Shown here piece after piece: positions 45,555 to 54,235 of a stretch of DNA of 64,000 nucleotides. A program made the translations under genes and the position numbers. Under the pieces are notes generated by a model that was not told the DNA's origin, did not search any database, and saw only the letters and a list, made by a program, of their open reading frames with translations. Source of the stretch: Patiriisocius marinistellae (GTDB lineage Bacteria; Bacteroidota; Bacteroidia; Flavobacteriales; Flavobacteriaceae); assembly GCF_009014635.1 (NCBI RefSeq), contig NZ_BKCF01000004.1:62001-126000 (forward strand). Reading direction: 5' to 3'. The number at the start of each line of letters is the position of its first letter. The first letter of the stretch is position 1.

Positions 45555-46625
45555 GTGAAAATACACGAAAAATATATGTCTCGCTGCATTCAGCTAGCTA
45601 AAAATGGACTGGGAACAACGTACCCTAATCCGCTAGTTGGTAGCGTAATTGTACATAACAATATAGTTATTGGCGAGGGATGGCACTACAAAGCAGGCAG
45701 CCCTCACGCAGAAGTAAACGCTATAAATGCTACGGAAATGAGGTTTGCTTCGGAAACGAGCCGTCTCAACACTATTTTTAGTGAGGCTACAATCTATGTG
45801 AGTTTAGAGCCTTGTAGTCATTACGGAAAAACACCACCCTGTGCCGATTTAATAATTGAAAAAGGCATTAAAAAAGTAGTAATTGGAAGCACAGACCCAA
45901 ATCCAAAAGTAGCCGGAAGAGGTATTAAAAAACTAATTGAGGCTGGTTGCGAAGTTATCTTAGGCATACTTGAAAATGAATGCGACACATTAAACAAACG
46001 TTTTTTTACATTTCAGAATAAAAAGAGACCCTTTATTATTTTAAAATGGGCAGAAACTACTGATGGATTTATTGCACCGCTATCTAGAGAAGAAAAAGCA
46101 CCAGTATGGATTACAAATAAACAATCAAGGCAATTTACCCACAAAATGCGCACTGAGGAACAAGCCATTTTAGTAGGCACAACTACTGTCCTTAAAGACA
46201 ACCCAAGTTTGACAGCACGTGATTGGGAAGGGAATTCTCCTGTGCGAGTGGTTATAGATAAAAATTTAAAAATTTTAACCACAGCTTCAATTTATGACGA
46301 AAAAGTGAAAACAATTATACTCACAGAAGTTACTAAAGAGAATAATGGAAATCTTTTTTTTGAAGCACTTAAAATTTCCGAGGACATTCCAAATCAAATT
46401 TGCAAAACCCTCTATAAACATTCTATTCAAAGTGTGATAATTGAAGGAGGAACTCGTACAATCCAAGCATTTATTGATACAAATCTTTGGGATGAAGCAT
46501 TTGTATTTAAAGGAAATAGCACTTTTAAAAAAGGAGTTCAATCCCCTGTTTTAAAAGGAAAAACAATTGAAAAAACACTAATTAAAGGAGACGAGTTAAT
46601 TTATTTTAAAAATCAATCTTTATGA
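45555..46625 (+). CDS. ribD: Riboflavin deaminase/reductase RibD
   Basis: A 356-residue two-domain enzyme. The N-terminal deaminase has the zinc motif HAEVNAI and PCSHYGKTPPCADLI (H, C, C ligands). The C-terminal reductase has LKWAETTDGFIAP, AILVGTTTVLKDNPSLTAR and GG-T motif IIEGGTRTIQAFI. It carries out two riboflavin steps after GTP cyclohydrolase II. Translation starts at GTG 45555. Between HAEVNAI and the EATIYVSLEPCSH strand there are about 20 residues instead of the usual 10-11; the extra DNA contains two degenerate copies of a CTTCGGAAATGAG unit (see findings). Overlaps the EamA gene by 4 bases. Confidence 0.95.
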   Translation: MKIHEKYMSRCIQLAKNGLGTTYPNPLVGSVIVHNNIVIGEGWHYKAGSPHAEVNAINATEMRFASETSRLNTIFSEATIYVSLEPCSHYGKTPPCADLIIEKGIKKVVIGSTDPNPKVAGRGIKKLIEAGCEVILGILENECDTLNKRFFTFQNKKRPFIILKWAETTDGFIAPLSREEKAPVWITNKQSRQFTHKMRTEEQAILVGTTTVLKDNPSLTARDWEGNSPVRVVIDKNLKILTTASIYDEKVKTIILTEVTKENNGNLFFEALKISEDIPNQICKTLYKHSIQSVIIEGGTRTIQAFIDTNLWDEAFVFKGNSTFKKGVQSPVLKGKTIEKTLIKGDELIYFKNQSL

Positions 46626-47497
46626 TTTATTTATTGTTAAGCATACTCGCATCCACATTAATTTTTGTGGTTTTTAAATTATTTACACGATTTAAAATTA
46701 ACACTTTACACGCTATTGTATTTAATTATTTTGTTGCGTGCATTTGTGGGGTTATTGGATACGGAAAACCAATTGTTTTGAGCGAAATCCCACAATACGA
46801 ATGGTTTTACTACACATTAGGACTTGGAGCTTTATTTATTATCGTTTTTAATTTAATGGCACTAACAACACAACGTAGCGGACTTTCTGTAGTATCTGTC
46901 GCTACAAAGATGAGTTTAGTGATCCCTATTCTTTTTGGGTTGATATACTACAAGGAATCTTTGGGCATATATAAAGGTATAGGAATGTTGCTTGCATTAG
47001 TAGCTGTTTATCTTGCGTCAATTAAAAATAGTGACGGACTAGTTGTTAAAAGAAGTTATTTAATTTTTCCTGTTTTAGTATTTTTAGGCAGTGGAATTAT
47101 TGATACAAGCATTAAATTTCTCGAAGATAGTTTTGTTGCTGATGGTGACATAGCACTATTTTCATCAACAATTTTTGCAGCAGCAGCACTTATAGGTATT
47201 TCAATTATTAGCATAAAAGGAATTACTGGTGGGTCAAAATTTGAATTTAAAAATATTATTGGCGGCCTAGCTTTAGGAATCCCAAACTTTTTTTCTATTT
47301 ACTTTTTAATCAAAACCTTACGATCAGATTTATTTGATAGCTCAGGAATCTTTACAGTAAACAATGTAGGAATTGTGATGCTTTCAACGCTTGTAGGAAT
47401 TATACTTTTTAATGAAAAATTACTTACAAAAAACTGGATTGGGATTATCCTTGCAATTATAAGTATTATGCTAGTAGCAGTTGGACAATTTTTATGA
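46622..47497 (+). CDS. EamA-family membrane transporter
   Basis: A 291-residue integral membrane protein with about ten hydrophobic segments in two related halves of five, as in EamA/DMT transporters. The first half starts IYLLLSILASTLIFVVFKLF and the second begins around YLIFPVLVFLGSGIIDTSIKF. Conserved glycines and FNEKLLTKNWIGIILAIISIMLVAVGQ are typical of the last two helices. Substrate unknown; family members export amino acids, nucleosides or metabolites. It is coupled on both sides by ATGA overlaps with ribD and yigZ, so the riboflavin gene, transporter and YigZ gene form one operon; that the transporter carries a flavin-linked compound would be speculation. Confidence 0.88.
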   Translation: MIYLLLSILASTLIFVVFKLFTRFKINTLHAIVFNYFVACICGVIGYGKPIVLSEIPQYEWFYYTLGLGALFIIVFNLMALTTQRSGLSVVSVATKMSLVIPILFGLIYYKESLGIYKGIGMLLALVAVYLASIKNSDGLVVKRSYLIFPVLVFLGSGIIDTSIKFLEDSFVADGDIALFSSTIFAAAALIGISIISIKGITGGSKFEFKNIIGGLALGIPNFFSIYFLIKTLRSDLFDSSGIFTVNNVGIVMLSTLVGIILFNEKLLTKNWIGIILAIISIMLVAVGQFL

Positions 47498-48111
47498 GCG
47501 AAGAACGAGACACATATAATACCATTTTAAAGCCTGGAGAAGAAACACTCTTTAAAGATAGGGGGAGCAAGTTTTTTGGATATGCATTTCCGGTTAAGAC
47601 AGAAGATGAAATTAAAGAAGCTATTGAAGATTTAAAAAAACAACATCACACCGCAAGGCACTTTTGCTATGCATGGCAACTTGGAAAAACCTACGAACAT
47701 TATAGAGCAAACGATGACGGAGAACCTAGCAACAGTGCAGGAATGCCCATTTATGGCCAACTACAAGCATTTGATGTTACAAATATTTTAGTAGTATCAG
47801 TACGTTATTTTGGCGGAACAAAATTAGGTGTTGGTGGTTTAATTCAAGCATATAAAGCGAGTGCACAATTAGCACTTGAAGCATCAAAAATCAAACAATT
47901 AACTATAAACGAACATTTTATTCTCAAATTTGAATACCCAGAAATGAATATAGTGATGAGGATTATCAAAGACGAAAACTTGAAGATTGAACATCAAAAA
48001 ATGGAATTGTCTTGTGAAATTGAAATATCAGTAAGAAAAAAAGAAGCTCAACGTATTTTTGAAATTTTTGAGAATACTTATAAAGTGATAATCAAAAAAA
48101 GTAAAGCCTAA
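47494..48111 (+). CDS. YigZ/IMPACT-family protein
   Basis: A 205-residue protein of the YigZ/IMPACT family. The N-terminal domain (UPF0029) has the signature FKDRGSKFFGYAFPVKTEDEIKEAI, HHTARHFCYAWQLG, NDDGEPSNSAGMPIYGQLQA and VVSVRYFGGTKLGVGGLIQAY. The shorter C-terminal domain has a ferredoxin-like fold. The eukaryotic IMPACT protein inhibits Gcn2; the bacterial role is not settled. It overlaps the EamA gene by four bases and is the last gene of the ribD operon. Confidence 0.93.
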   Translation: MSEERDTYNTILKPGEETLFKDRGSKFFGYAFPVKTEDEIKEAIEDLKKQHHTARHFCYAWQLGKTYEHYRANDDGEPSNSAGMPIYGQLQAFDVTNILVVSVRYFGGTKLGVGGLIQAYKASAQLALEASKIKQLTINEHFILKFEYPEMNIVMRIIKDENLKIEHQKMELSCEIEISVRKKEAQRIFEIFENTYKVIIKKSKA

Positions 48112-48184
48112 AAAAATCCACATTAAATTTTAAGATTAAAATTAGCTAAGAATCTACTCAATAAAAAACTTTTTTGTTTAGCTT

Positions 48185-48580
48185 TTATGCTAATTTATCT
48201 AACAGATATTTAGGCGCTTTCATTAGCTTATTTGTTACCGAATTAATAAACACTAAAGTAGTCTCTCCAATAACCAATAATTGATCATTTTGATTATAGA
48301 TTTTGTACTGAAACTCAATCCTATATGTAGGAATTTTCTTTATTTCTGTAACTATCGTCAGTTCATCATCATAATGTGCTGGTTGCTTGTAATCTAAGTT
48401 TAAATTAATGACAGGAAGCTGCACGCCATTTTCCTCCATCCATCTATAGGAAAAGCCCATATTTCTTAGCCATTCAGTCCTACCTTGTTCAAAATATTGT
48501 GCATAATTTCCATGGTAAACAACACCCATTTTATCTGTTTCATTATAACGTACTCTTAATTTAGTTGATGCTTTTTTCAC
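48185..48580 (-). CDS. Hotdog-fold acyl-CoA thioesterase (YbgC-like)
   Basis: A 131-residue hotdog-fold thioesterase. The motif VRYNETDKMGVVYHGNYAQYFEQGRTEWLR, with the catalytic Asp/Tyr/His region (D-K-M-G-V-V-Y-H-x-N-Y), marks the 4-hydroxybenzoyl-CoA thioesterase/YbgC group. Members hydrolyse short-chain or aromatic acyl-CoA and in proteobacteria associate with Tol-Pal; here it is alone. Translation starts with GTG at 48580 (V-K-K-A-S). The gene converges on yigZ and is divergent from dnaA. Confidence 0.9.
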   Translation of the reverse strand: MKKASTKLRVRYNETDKMGVVYHGNYAQYFEQGRTEWLRNMGFSYRWMEENGVQLPVINLNLDYKQPAHYDDELTIVTEIKKIPTYRIEFQYKIYNQNDQLLVIGETTLVFINSVTNKLMKAPKYLLDKLA

Positions 48581-48614
48581 AATATTTTTAAATAAAAAGG
48601 GTTACTTTACTACA

Positions 48615-48622
48615 CAAAGTTA
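48615..48622 (-). promoter_or_regulatory. -7 box of the thioesterase gene
   Basis: TAACTTTG on the minus strand, about 35 bases before the GTG. No clear -33. Confidence 0.4.
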
Positions 48623-48786
48623 TTTGAAATAAGTATGCGAAAAAAAAACGGAAAATTCAACACCCTTTTGGCTTTTTTTTTCACTTATTTGTTCACATAT
48701 TTGTACTATCGAAAAACCAGTAAGAAATTCCAATTTCTTCATTTTTGATAATGACCAATTAACTAAAAGAAATTCTAAAAACAATT

Positions 48787-50217
48787 ATGAGTAATACTGC
48801 TGCAACCGTTTGGAATAATTGTCTTGCATTCATCGAGGACAATATTACCTCTCAAGCATATAAAACTTGGTTTGAACCCATTAAAGCAGTAAAACTTACA
48901 GATAGTGCACTTAGCATACAAGTTCCTAGTAAATTTTTCTATGAGTGGCTTGAAGAGCATTATGTTAAATTATTAAAGGTTGCCTTGACTAAAGAGCTTG
49001 GCGCTACTGCAAAATTAGTTTATGTTATTCGTATGGAAAATACCTACGGAAACAAACAACCATTTACTGAAAGAATTCCTAGTTCAAATAGAAGCAATAC
49101 ACAGGCATCACAAAATGTTGATGTTCCGCTTAAAAATAAGAGTCCAGAACTTAAAAATCCTTTTGTTATCCCTGGAATTCGAAATGTAAAAATCGAATCC
49201 CAATTAAACCCTAATTATAATTTTGATAGCTTCCTTGAAGGAGAGTCTAATCGTTTAGCCCGTTCTGCAGGTATTGCTGTTGCAAATAAACCTGGAGGAA
49301 CATCTTTCAATCCACTATTAGTTTTTGGTGGTGTTGGTCTTGGAAAAACACATTTAGCTCATGCTATAGGTGTTGATATAAAAGACAAATACCCCGAGAA
49401 GACGGTGTTATATATTTCCGCAGAGAAATTTGTGCAACAATATAGTGAGTCTGTTCAAAAAAACAATCGTAACGATTTTATACATTTTTATCAAGTTATT
49501 GATGTGCTGATTGTTGATGATATACAATTACTCTCTGGCAAAGCTGGAACACAAGATGTATTTTTTCACATATTCAATCATTTACACCAAAATGGACGTC
49601 AAGTAATACTTACGAGTGATAAGGCACCTGTTGATATGATTGACATTGAGCAACGTTTGTTATCTCGTTTTAAATGGGGATTATCTGCTGAGTTAAATCA
49701 TCCAGATTATGAAACCCGTGTCGCAATCATTAAAAATAAACTGTATAGAGACGGTGTTGAAATGCCAGATGATATTGTTGAGTTTTTAGCGAATAACATT
49801 AAAACAAATATTAGAGAACTCGAAGGAGCAATCATCTCCTTAATTGCACATTCATCTTTCAACAAGAAAGAAATCACTATTGAACTTGCGAAGAAAATTG
49901 TTGACAACTACGTAAAACATACTAAGCGCGAAGTATCTATTGACTATATTCAAAAAGTAGTTAGTGATTATTTTCAAATGGACGTAGAAACATTACAATC
50001 AAAAACACGTAAACGTCACATTGTACAAGCAAGACAACTAGCAATGTTTTTTGCAAAGAAATTTACAAAAGCATCATTAGCTTCAATTGGTTCTCAAATA
50101 GGACAGCGCGATCATGCAACCGTATTACATGCATGCAAAACAGTAGACAATTTATCAAGTACAGACAAACAGTTTAGAAAATATGTGGAAGACCTCCAAA
50201 AAAAGTTAACCATTTAA
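48787..50217 (+). CDS. dnaA: Chromosomal replication initiator DnaA
   Basis: A 476-residue AAA+ protein that binds DnaA boxes at oriC and opens the duplex. Order: domain I (WNNCLAFIEDNITSQAYKTWFEPIKAV), variable linker (about 90-140), domain III with Walker A VFGGVGLGKTHLAHAIG and Walker B VLIVDDIQLLSGK, sensor I LTSDKAPVDM, and domain IV with the helix-turn-helix and the DnaA signature SIGSQIGQRDHATVLHACKTV. Length and start are normal. The 206 bases before it hold no clear DnaA box, so oriC may not be here; a better candidate is the gene-free stretch near 53.9 kb. Confidence 0.98.
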   Translation: MSNTAATVWNNCLAFIEDNITSQAYKTWFEPIKAVKLTDSALSIQVPSKFFYEWLEEHYVKLLKVALTKELGATAKLVYVIRMENTYGNKQPFTERIPSSNRSNTQASQNVDVPLKNKSPELKNPFVIPGIRNVKIESQLNPNYNFDSFLEGESNRLARSAGIAVANKPGGTSFNPLLVFGGVGLGKTHLAHAIGVDIKDKYPEKTVLYISAEKFVQQYSESVQKNNRNDFIHFYQVIDVLIVDDIQLLSGKAGTQDVFFHIFNHLHQNGRQVILTSDKAPVDMIDIEQRLLSRFKWGLSAELNHPDYETRVAIIKNKLYRDGVEMPDDIVEFLANNIKTNIRELEGAIISLIAHSSFNKKEITIELAKKIVDNYVKHTKREVSIDYIQKVVSDYFQMDVETLQSKTRKRHIVQARQLAMFFAKKFTKASLASIGSQIGQRDHATVLHACKTVDNLSSTDKQFRKYVEDLQKKLTI

Positions 50218-50227
50218 AAAATATTAA

Positions 50228-50257
50228 AAATCCTGCTTTCGAGTAGGATTTTTTTGT
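50228..50257 (+). terminator. Intrinsic terminator of dnaA
   Basis: AAATCCTGCT (50228-50237), loop TTCG, AGTAGGATTT (50242-50251), one G-T wobble, then a T tract. The UUCG tetraloop is especially stable. Confidence 0.85.
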
Positions 50258-50261
50258 TTTA

Positions 50262-50271
50262 CTTCGGAAAT
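50262..50271 (+). repeat. CTTCGGAAAT element, intergenic copy 4
   Basis: Exact copy, followed by TTTAAAACC, just after the dnaA terminator and 16 bases before the phosphatase start. Confidence 0.8.
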
Positions 50272-50287
50272 TTTAAAACCTGAACAA

Positions 50288-50743
50288 TTGAAAACAAAAA
50301 TACTAATGGTCTGCCTTGGCAATATCTGCCGCTCACCGCTTGCCGAAGGCATATTGAAAAGCATGATAGACCTAGAAAAATTTGAAGTAGCATCTGCTGG
50401 AACTGGTGGTTGGCACGTAGGCAGTCTTCCTGACCCCCGAAGTATTGCCGTTGCTAAAAAAAATGGAATTGACATTACAGACCAGAGAGGAAAGCAGTTT
50501 TCTGAATACGATTTTGAGATTTACGATCACATTTTTGTAATGGATAACACAAACTACCATGATGTTATAAAACTTGCCAACTCTCAAGAAGAAATTAACA
50601 AAGTTCAACGTATTCTTGATGAATTATTCCCCGGAGAGAATGTTGATGTTCCAGATCCCTACTATGGCGGAAACAATGGCTTTGATAATGTATTTAATAT
50701 GCTTTATCAATCCTGTGAGAAAATTGTGAGTAGGCTTTCTTAG
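50288..50743 (+). CDS. Low-molecular-weight protein tyrosine phosphatase
   Basis: A 151-residue LMW-PTP. The catalytic P-loop is MVCLGNICRSPLAEG (CX5R with nucleophile Cys9 and Arg15), and the general-acid Asp is in VDVPDPYYGG near residue 122. It dephosphorylates phosphotyrosine in proteins, in many bacteria partnered with a tyrosine kinase for exopolysaccharide, though no such partner is adjacent. Translation seems to start with TTG at 50288, because K-T-K-I-L must precede the P-loop; the next ATG (codon 7) would shorten the first beta strand. Confidence 0.93.
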   Translation: MKTKILMVCLGNICRSPLAEGILKSMIDLEKFEVASAGTGGWHVGSLPDPRSIAVAKKNGIDITDQRGKQFSEYDFEIYDHIFVMDNTNYHDVIKLANSQEEINKVQRILDELFPGENVDVPDPYYGGNNGFDNVFNMLYQSCEKIVSRLS

Positions 50744-50788
50744 CTTGCTATTTTCTTTTTCATTACCTTGATTTTCAAATCTATTGTT

Positions 50789-52171
50789 ATGAAAAAAACA
50801 CTCTCTATCTTATTTATTTTCTTCACTATTATTTTTTCTAGCGCCCAAGAAATTGTTCTTGAACTTCTTAAAGATGATTTTAATAACTTAGTAAATATTC
50901 AACACGCAAATGACAACCGTATTTTTGTCGTTGAACAAGGTGGTAGCATAAAAATTTTAAATCCAGACGGCTCAGTAAATGCAACGCCATTTATTAACCT
51001 TACATCTCTTATTACCCCTGGAGGAGAGCAAGGGCTTTTAGGTTTGGCTTTTCACCCAGATTACGCAACAAACGGACACTTTTTTGTCAATTATGTAGAT
51101 AGCAACGAAAACACTCAAATAACACGGTACACAGTAAGCGCTTCAAATCCTGATATAGCAAACTTAAATTCTGCTGTATCCATTATTTCTATTAATCAAC
51201 CTTTTGTAAATCATAATGGAGGTGATATTAAGTTTGGGCCAGATGGCTTTTTATATATCGCAATGGGTGATGGAGGAAGTGGTGGCGACCCCAACAACAA
51301 TGGACAAAACCAAAACAGCCTTCTTGGCAAACTATTAAGAATTGATGTAAACAACTCTTCGATAACAAACCCTTATAACATTCCACCCGACAATCCATTT
51401 GTGGGAGTAGCAAATTCACGCGACGAAATCTGGGCTTACGGATTGCGAAATCCATGGAAATTTAGTTTTGACAGTGAAACAAATGACCTGTGGATTGCAG
51501 ATGTAGGACAGGGCGCAATTGAAGAAATAAATAAAATAACCCCTACTCAAGATACTGGAGGCCTTAATTATGGCTGGAGATGTTACGAAGGTAGCGCTCC
51601 TTACAACAACTCAAGCACTTGCCCCCCATCTACAGATTTAATATTCCCCATTGCCGAATATAACCACTCTGTTGGTCGCTCAATTACAGGAGGTTATGTT
51701 TACAGAGGTAATGATTATCCAGATTTAGAAGGCATTTATTTCTTCGCTGACTTTTCTTCAAGCATAATTGGAATTGTTAATCCATCAAACGATTTAACAA
51801 TTTTAAATACCTATCCAGGAATGTGGTCAACTTTTTACGAAGGCTTTAATAAAGAGTTATACATTGCCAGTTATAGTGGCTCCATTTTTAAAATAGTTTC
51901 GACAGTAATTGCTGGAGTTGATGACAATATTTTAAATACTATACGCTTAACACCTAATCCTGCTATAACCAATGTCAATGTGAGTATAGATAACGATGTT
52001 GTTGATGAGATTAACATTTCAGACCTAAAAGGAACTGTTATTTTATCACAATCAGATATTAACACTTCTCAAAAAAATATTGATGTAACAACTTTTGCAA
52101 GCGGAATGTACTTAATGACTATTAAAACGCAAAGCGGAAATGTGGTAATAAAGAAATTGATTATACAATAA
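50789..52171 (+). CDS. Secreted glucose/sorbosone dehydrogenase-like protein with T9SS tail
   Basis: A 460-residue exported protein. The signal peptide MKKTLSILFIFFTIIFSSAQ starts at 50789 (an in-frame TTG at 50768 is less likely). The body is the GSDH/PQQ-dependent sugar dehydrogenase beta propeller: FVVEQGGSIKIL, GGEQGLLGLAFHPDYATNGHFFVNYV, NHNGGDIKFGPDGFLYIAMGDGGSGGDPNNNGQN, LLGKLLRIDVN, EIWAYGLRNPWKFSFD, WIADVGQGAIEEIN and GGYVYRGNDYPDLEGIYFFADF, including the catalytic His of the NHNGG motif. The C-terminus (LTPNPAITNVNVSI...SGMYLMTIKTQSGNVVIKKLIIQ) is a type A T9SS sorting domain. The sugar substrate is unknown. Confidence 0.93.
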   Translation: MKKTLSILFIFFTIIFSSAQEIVLELLKDDFNNLVNIQHANDNRIFVVEQGGSIKILNPDGSVNATPFINLTSLITPGGEQGLLGLAFHPDYATNGHFFVNYVDSNENTQITRYTVSASNPDIANLNSAVSIISINQPFVNHNGGDIKFGPDGFLYIAMGDGGSGGDPNNNGQNQNSLLGKLLRIDVNNSSITNPYNIPPDNPFVGVANSRDEIWAYGLRNPWKFSFDSETNDLWIADVGQGAIEEINKITPTQDTGGLNYGWRCYEGSAPYNNSSTCPPSTDLIFPIAEYNHSVGRSITGGYVYRGNDYPDLEGIYFFADFSSSIIGIVNPSNDLTILNTYPGMWSTFYEGFNKELYIASYSGSIFKIVSTVIAGVDDNILNTIRLTPNPAITNVNVSIDNDVVDEINISDLKGTVILSQSDINTSQKNIDVTTFASGMYLMTIKTQSGNVVIKKLIIQ

Positions 52172-52213
52172 TTTAATTATAGCGGTTAATTAATTATCTT
52201 ACAAAAGACATAC

Positions 52214-52263
52214 AATGTTGCTTGTTGATTACTCCATAATCAATTGGCAACATTATTTTTTTT
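52214..52263 (+). terminator. Long hairpin terminator after the sugar dehydrogenase
   Basis: AATGTTGC / GCAACATT (52214-52221, 52247-52254) encloses TTGATTA / TAATCAA (52225-52231, 52237-52243). A T tract follows to 52263. Confidence 0.8.
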
Positions 52264-52299
52264 ACTATATTGAAATTCCCAATAGCTAACAATAAAACC

Positions 52300-53013
52300 A
52301 TGAACATCAAAAAAGGAAATTTATATCTCATCCCTTGTACATTAGGAGACACACCACCACTAGAAGTACTTCCTTTATTAGTAAAAAAAGCCGTAGAACA
52401 TATTGAATATTATATAGTTGAGCATGAAAAAAACGCACGCAGATTTATTAAAAGTATAGATTCGAAAAAAAATCAAGGCGGTTTAAAGATTGAAGAAATT
52501 AATAAATTTACTAACCCTGAAGACATTCCAACAATGCTTCAACCATGTTTAGAAGGTCATGATGTAGGCGTTATTAGCGATGCGGGTTGCCCAGGAATCG
52601 CAGACCCTGGAGCAGATGTTGTTTCACATGCTCATTTAAAAGGGATAAAAGTTGTTCCACTTGTTGGGCCATCCTCTATTTTAATGGCAATGATGGCAAG
52701 TGGATTTAATGGTCAAAATTTTGCGTTTAATGGTTACCTGCCAATTGACAAGGGAGAACGTAAAAATGAAATAAAAAAATTAGAAAAAAGAAGTCAACAG
52801 GAAAATCAATCTCAATTATTCATTGAAACTCCTTATCGCAATAATCAAATGCTCGAGAGCCTTCATAATACATTACAAGGAAATACAAGAATTTGTGTGG
52901 CTTGTGATATTACACTACCCACAGAATATATTAGAACAGCAACAGCAACAGAATGGAAAAGAATAAAGGTGGACCTTCATAAAAGACCCACCTTATTTAT
53001 CATTCAGCAATAA
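52300..53013 (+). CDS. RsmI-like SAM-dependent methyltransferase
   Basis: A 237-residue tetrapyrrole-methylase-fold protein. GNLYLIPCTLGD opens the SAM-binding region, DVGVISDAGCPGIADPGADVV is the RsmI-type motif, and VVPLVGPSSILMAMMASGFNGQNFAFNGYLP follows. RsmI methylates the 2'-OH of C1402 in 16S rRNA. Compared with true RsmI this protein is shorter (about 237 versus 280 residues), and Bacteroidetes carry such a diverged paralogue; target uncertain. I start at the ATG 52300 (MNIKKGN); an in-frame TTG at 52270 adds ten residues. Confidence 0.85.
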   Translation: MNIKKGNLYLIPCTLGDTPPLEVLPLLVKKAVEHIEYYIVEHEKNARRFIKSIDSKKNQGGLKIEEINKFTNPEDIPTMLQPCLEGHDVGVISDAGCPGIADPGADVVSHAHLKGIKVVPLVGPSSILMAMMASGFNGQNFAFNGYLPIDKGERKNEIKKLEKRSQQENQSQLFIETPYRNNQMLESLHNTLQGNTRICVACDITLPTEYIRTATATEWKRIKVDLHKRPTLFIIQQ

Positions 53014-53021
53014 TTATAAAT

Positions 53022-53672
53022 TTATATTACTGTAGCTTTTTGATTTGCTTTTACATGCGAGGTATCATATCCCGAAAACTTTTTAAGATAATAACCAATG
53101 GTTGTCCCAAAGGCATCTTCAAAATTGTAATCTCCTCCGCTGCGAAGATATTTTTTTACATTTCCAGCACCTGCAAGGTGTGCAGCAGCAAGGATACCAG
53201 ACTCGGTTACTTTGACACCATTAATATACTTTCCTTTAAATCGTTTAATATCTCTACGTAAAATCCATTTATTACGTGATGTATGTGCAGTAAAAGCTCT
53301 TTCTTGCAATTTACTATCTTTGATAAACCCTGTTGGATTATCAATACCAATCATAGACAATGTAGCTTTAGCAAACTGATATTTTCCTAAGTATCCAAAT
53401 TGATTAATAGTACTATAGTCACCTCTAGACTCCTTAAATCCAAGCGCCTCTTTAAAACCTACGTATGTTTTTCCAAGAAACAATGAAAATCCTGGAGCAA
53501 TTACAGGAGAAGCAAATAGCTCTTGCTCTGCTTTATTAGGAACACTATACGTGTATGTATTATCTGCAATCTTATAATGTGACAAGTTCACAGTTCTCTT
53601 TGAACTAAAACTAGACATTATAAAAAATGTAGCTAGCATTATAGTTGTACTTAAAACAATGTTCTTTTTCAT
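53022..53672 (-). CDS. Exported lysozyme-like (transglycosylase-fold) protein
   Basis: A 216-residue exported protein. The signal peptide MKKNIVLSTTIMLATFFIMSSFSS starts at 53672; the longer frame to 53702 is less likely. A lysozyme-like domain follows: ALGFKESRGDYSTINQFGYLGKYQFAKATLSMIGI, with the probable catalytic Glu in FKESRGDY and the G-x-x-G-K-Y-Q-F motif of this fold, then ILAAAHLAGAGNVKKYLRSGG. It probably cleaves peptidoglycan, although annotation pipelines often call it a peptidoglycan-binding LysM protein; no LysM motif is visible. It ends 8 bases from the RsmI-like stop (convergent). Confidence 0.85.
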   Translation of the reverse strand: MKKNIVLSTTIMLATFFIMSSFSSKRTVNLSHYKIADNTYTYSVPNKAEQELFASPVIAPGFSLFLGKTYVGFKEALGFKESRGDYSTINQFGYLGKYQFAKATLSMIGIDNPTGFIKDSKLQERAFTAHTSRNKWILRRDIKRFKGKYINGVKVTESGILAAAHLAGAGNVKKYLRSGGDYNFEDAFGTTIGYYLKKFSGYDTSHVKANQKATVI

Positions 53673-53718
53673 AAAAAAATTAATTGGCGAGAAAATTCTC
53701 ACGCTATTTTTCAGCGCG

Positions 53719-53726
53719 CAAAGATA
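53719..53726 (-). promoter_or_regulatory. -7 box of the lysozyme-like gene
   Basis: TATCTTTG on the minus strand, 46 bases before the ATG at 53672. No good -33. Confidence 0.45.
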
Positions 53727-54235
53727 CGACTATTTTTATAAATCTGACTTACAACACGTTAAAAATTTCACAACACAAATTCATGCTTTCTATTTCATTT
53801 TATCTAAATAAAATTAAGGAGAAATTAAATATAAAGCTAAAAACGAAAAACAGGTTATATACATAGTTATCAACAAATTAAAAATGTTGTAAAAATTTAT
53901 GTTGAATTACAAAAAGAGAAATTTTAATATTTTTAAAGGAAAGATATTAATGAGTTTGAGAAAAAAATATTAGGACAAAACGGTTAACAGTCAAAATATA
54001 ACGACAACTAGCATTTTTTTTAATACAAAAATAAAAATTAAACAAAAATAATTAAAATAAAATTTTAGCTTTTTTTGGAGTTATAAAAATTATAATTAAT
54101 AGAATAACATCAATTTTATTAATGGAAAAAAGAGAAAATTGATGGATTTAAAATTTCAGAATAAAGAAAAGGACGTCAGAGTGAAGAAGTAAAAACAAAG
54201 CATAGATGTCCATGAATTATTTTCTTTTAGCTAAT
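53727..54235. other. Gene-free, very AT-rich stretch, candidate origin
   Basis: The longest gene-free stretch of the window (about 510 bases). It has one exact DnaA-box-like 9-mer TTATCAACA (53867-53875), a weaker one TTATATACA 12 bases before (53855-53863), and a reversed loose relative (TGTTGTAAA, near 53885). A run almost purely of A and T around 54000-54070 could melt easily. It lies 3.5 kb downstream of dnaA. No convincing frame or RNA gene is present. Only one box is strong, so origin function is a hypothesis. Confidence 0.3.

Noticed and set aside
48581-48786. oriC in the gap directly upstream of dnaA
   Set aside because: No TTATCCACA-type box found in the 206 bases; only weak two-mismatch words.
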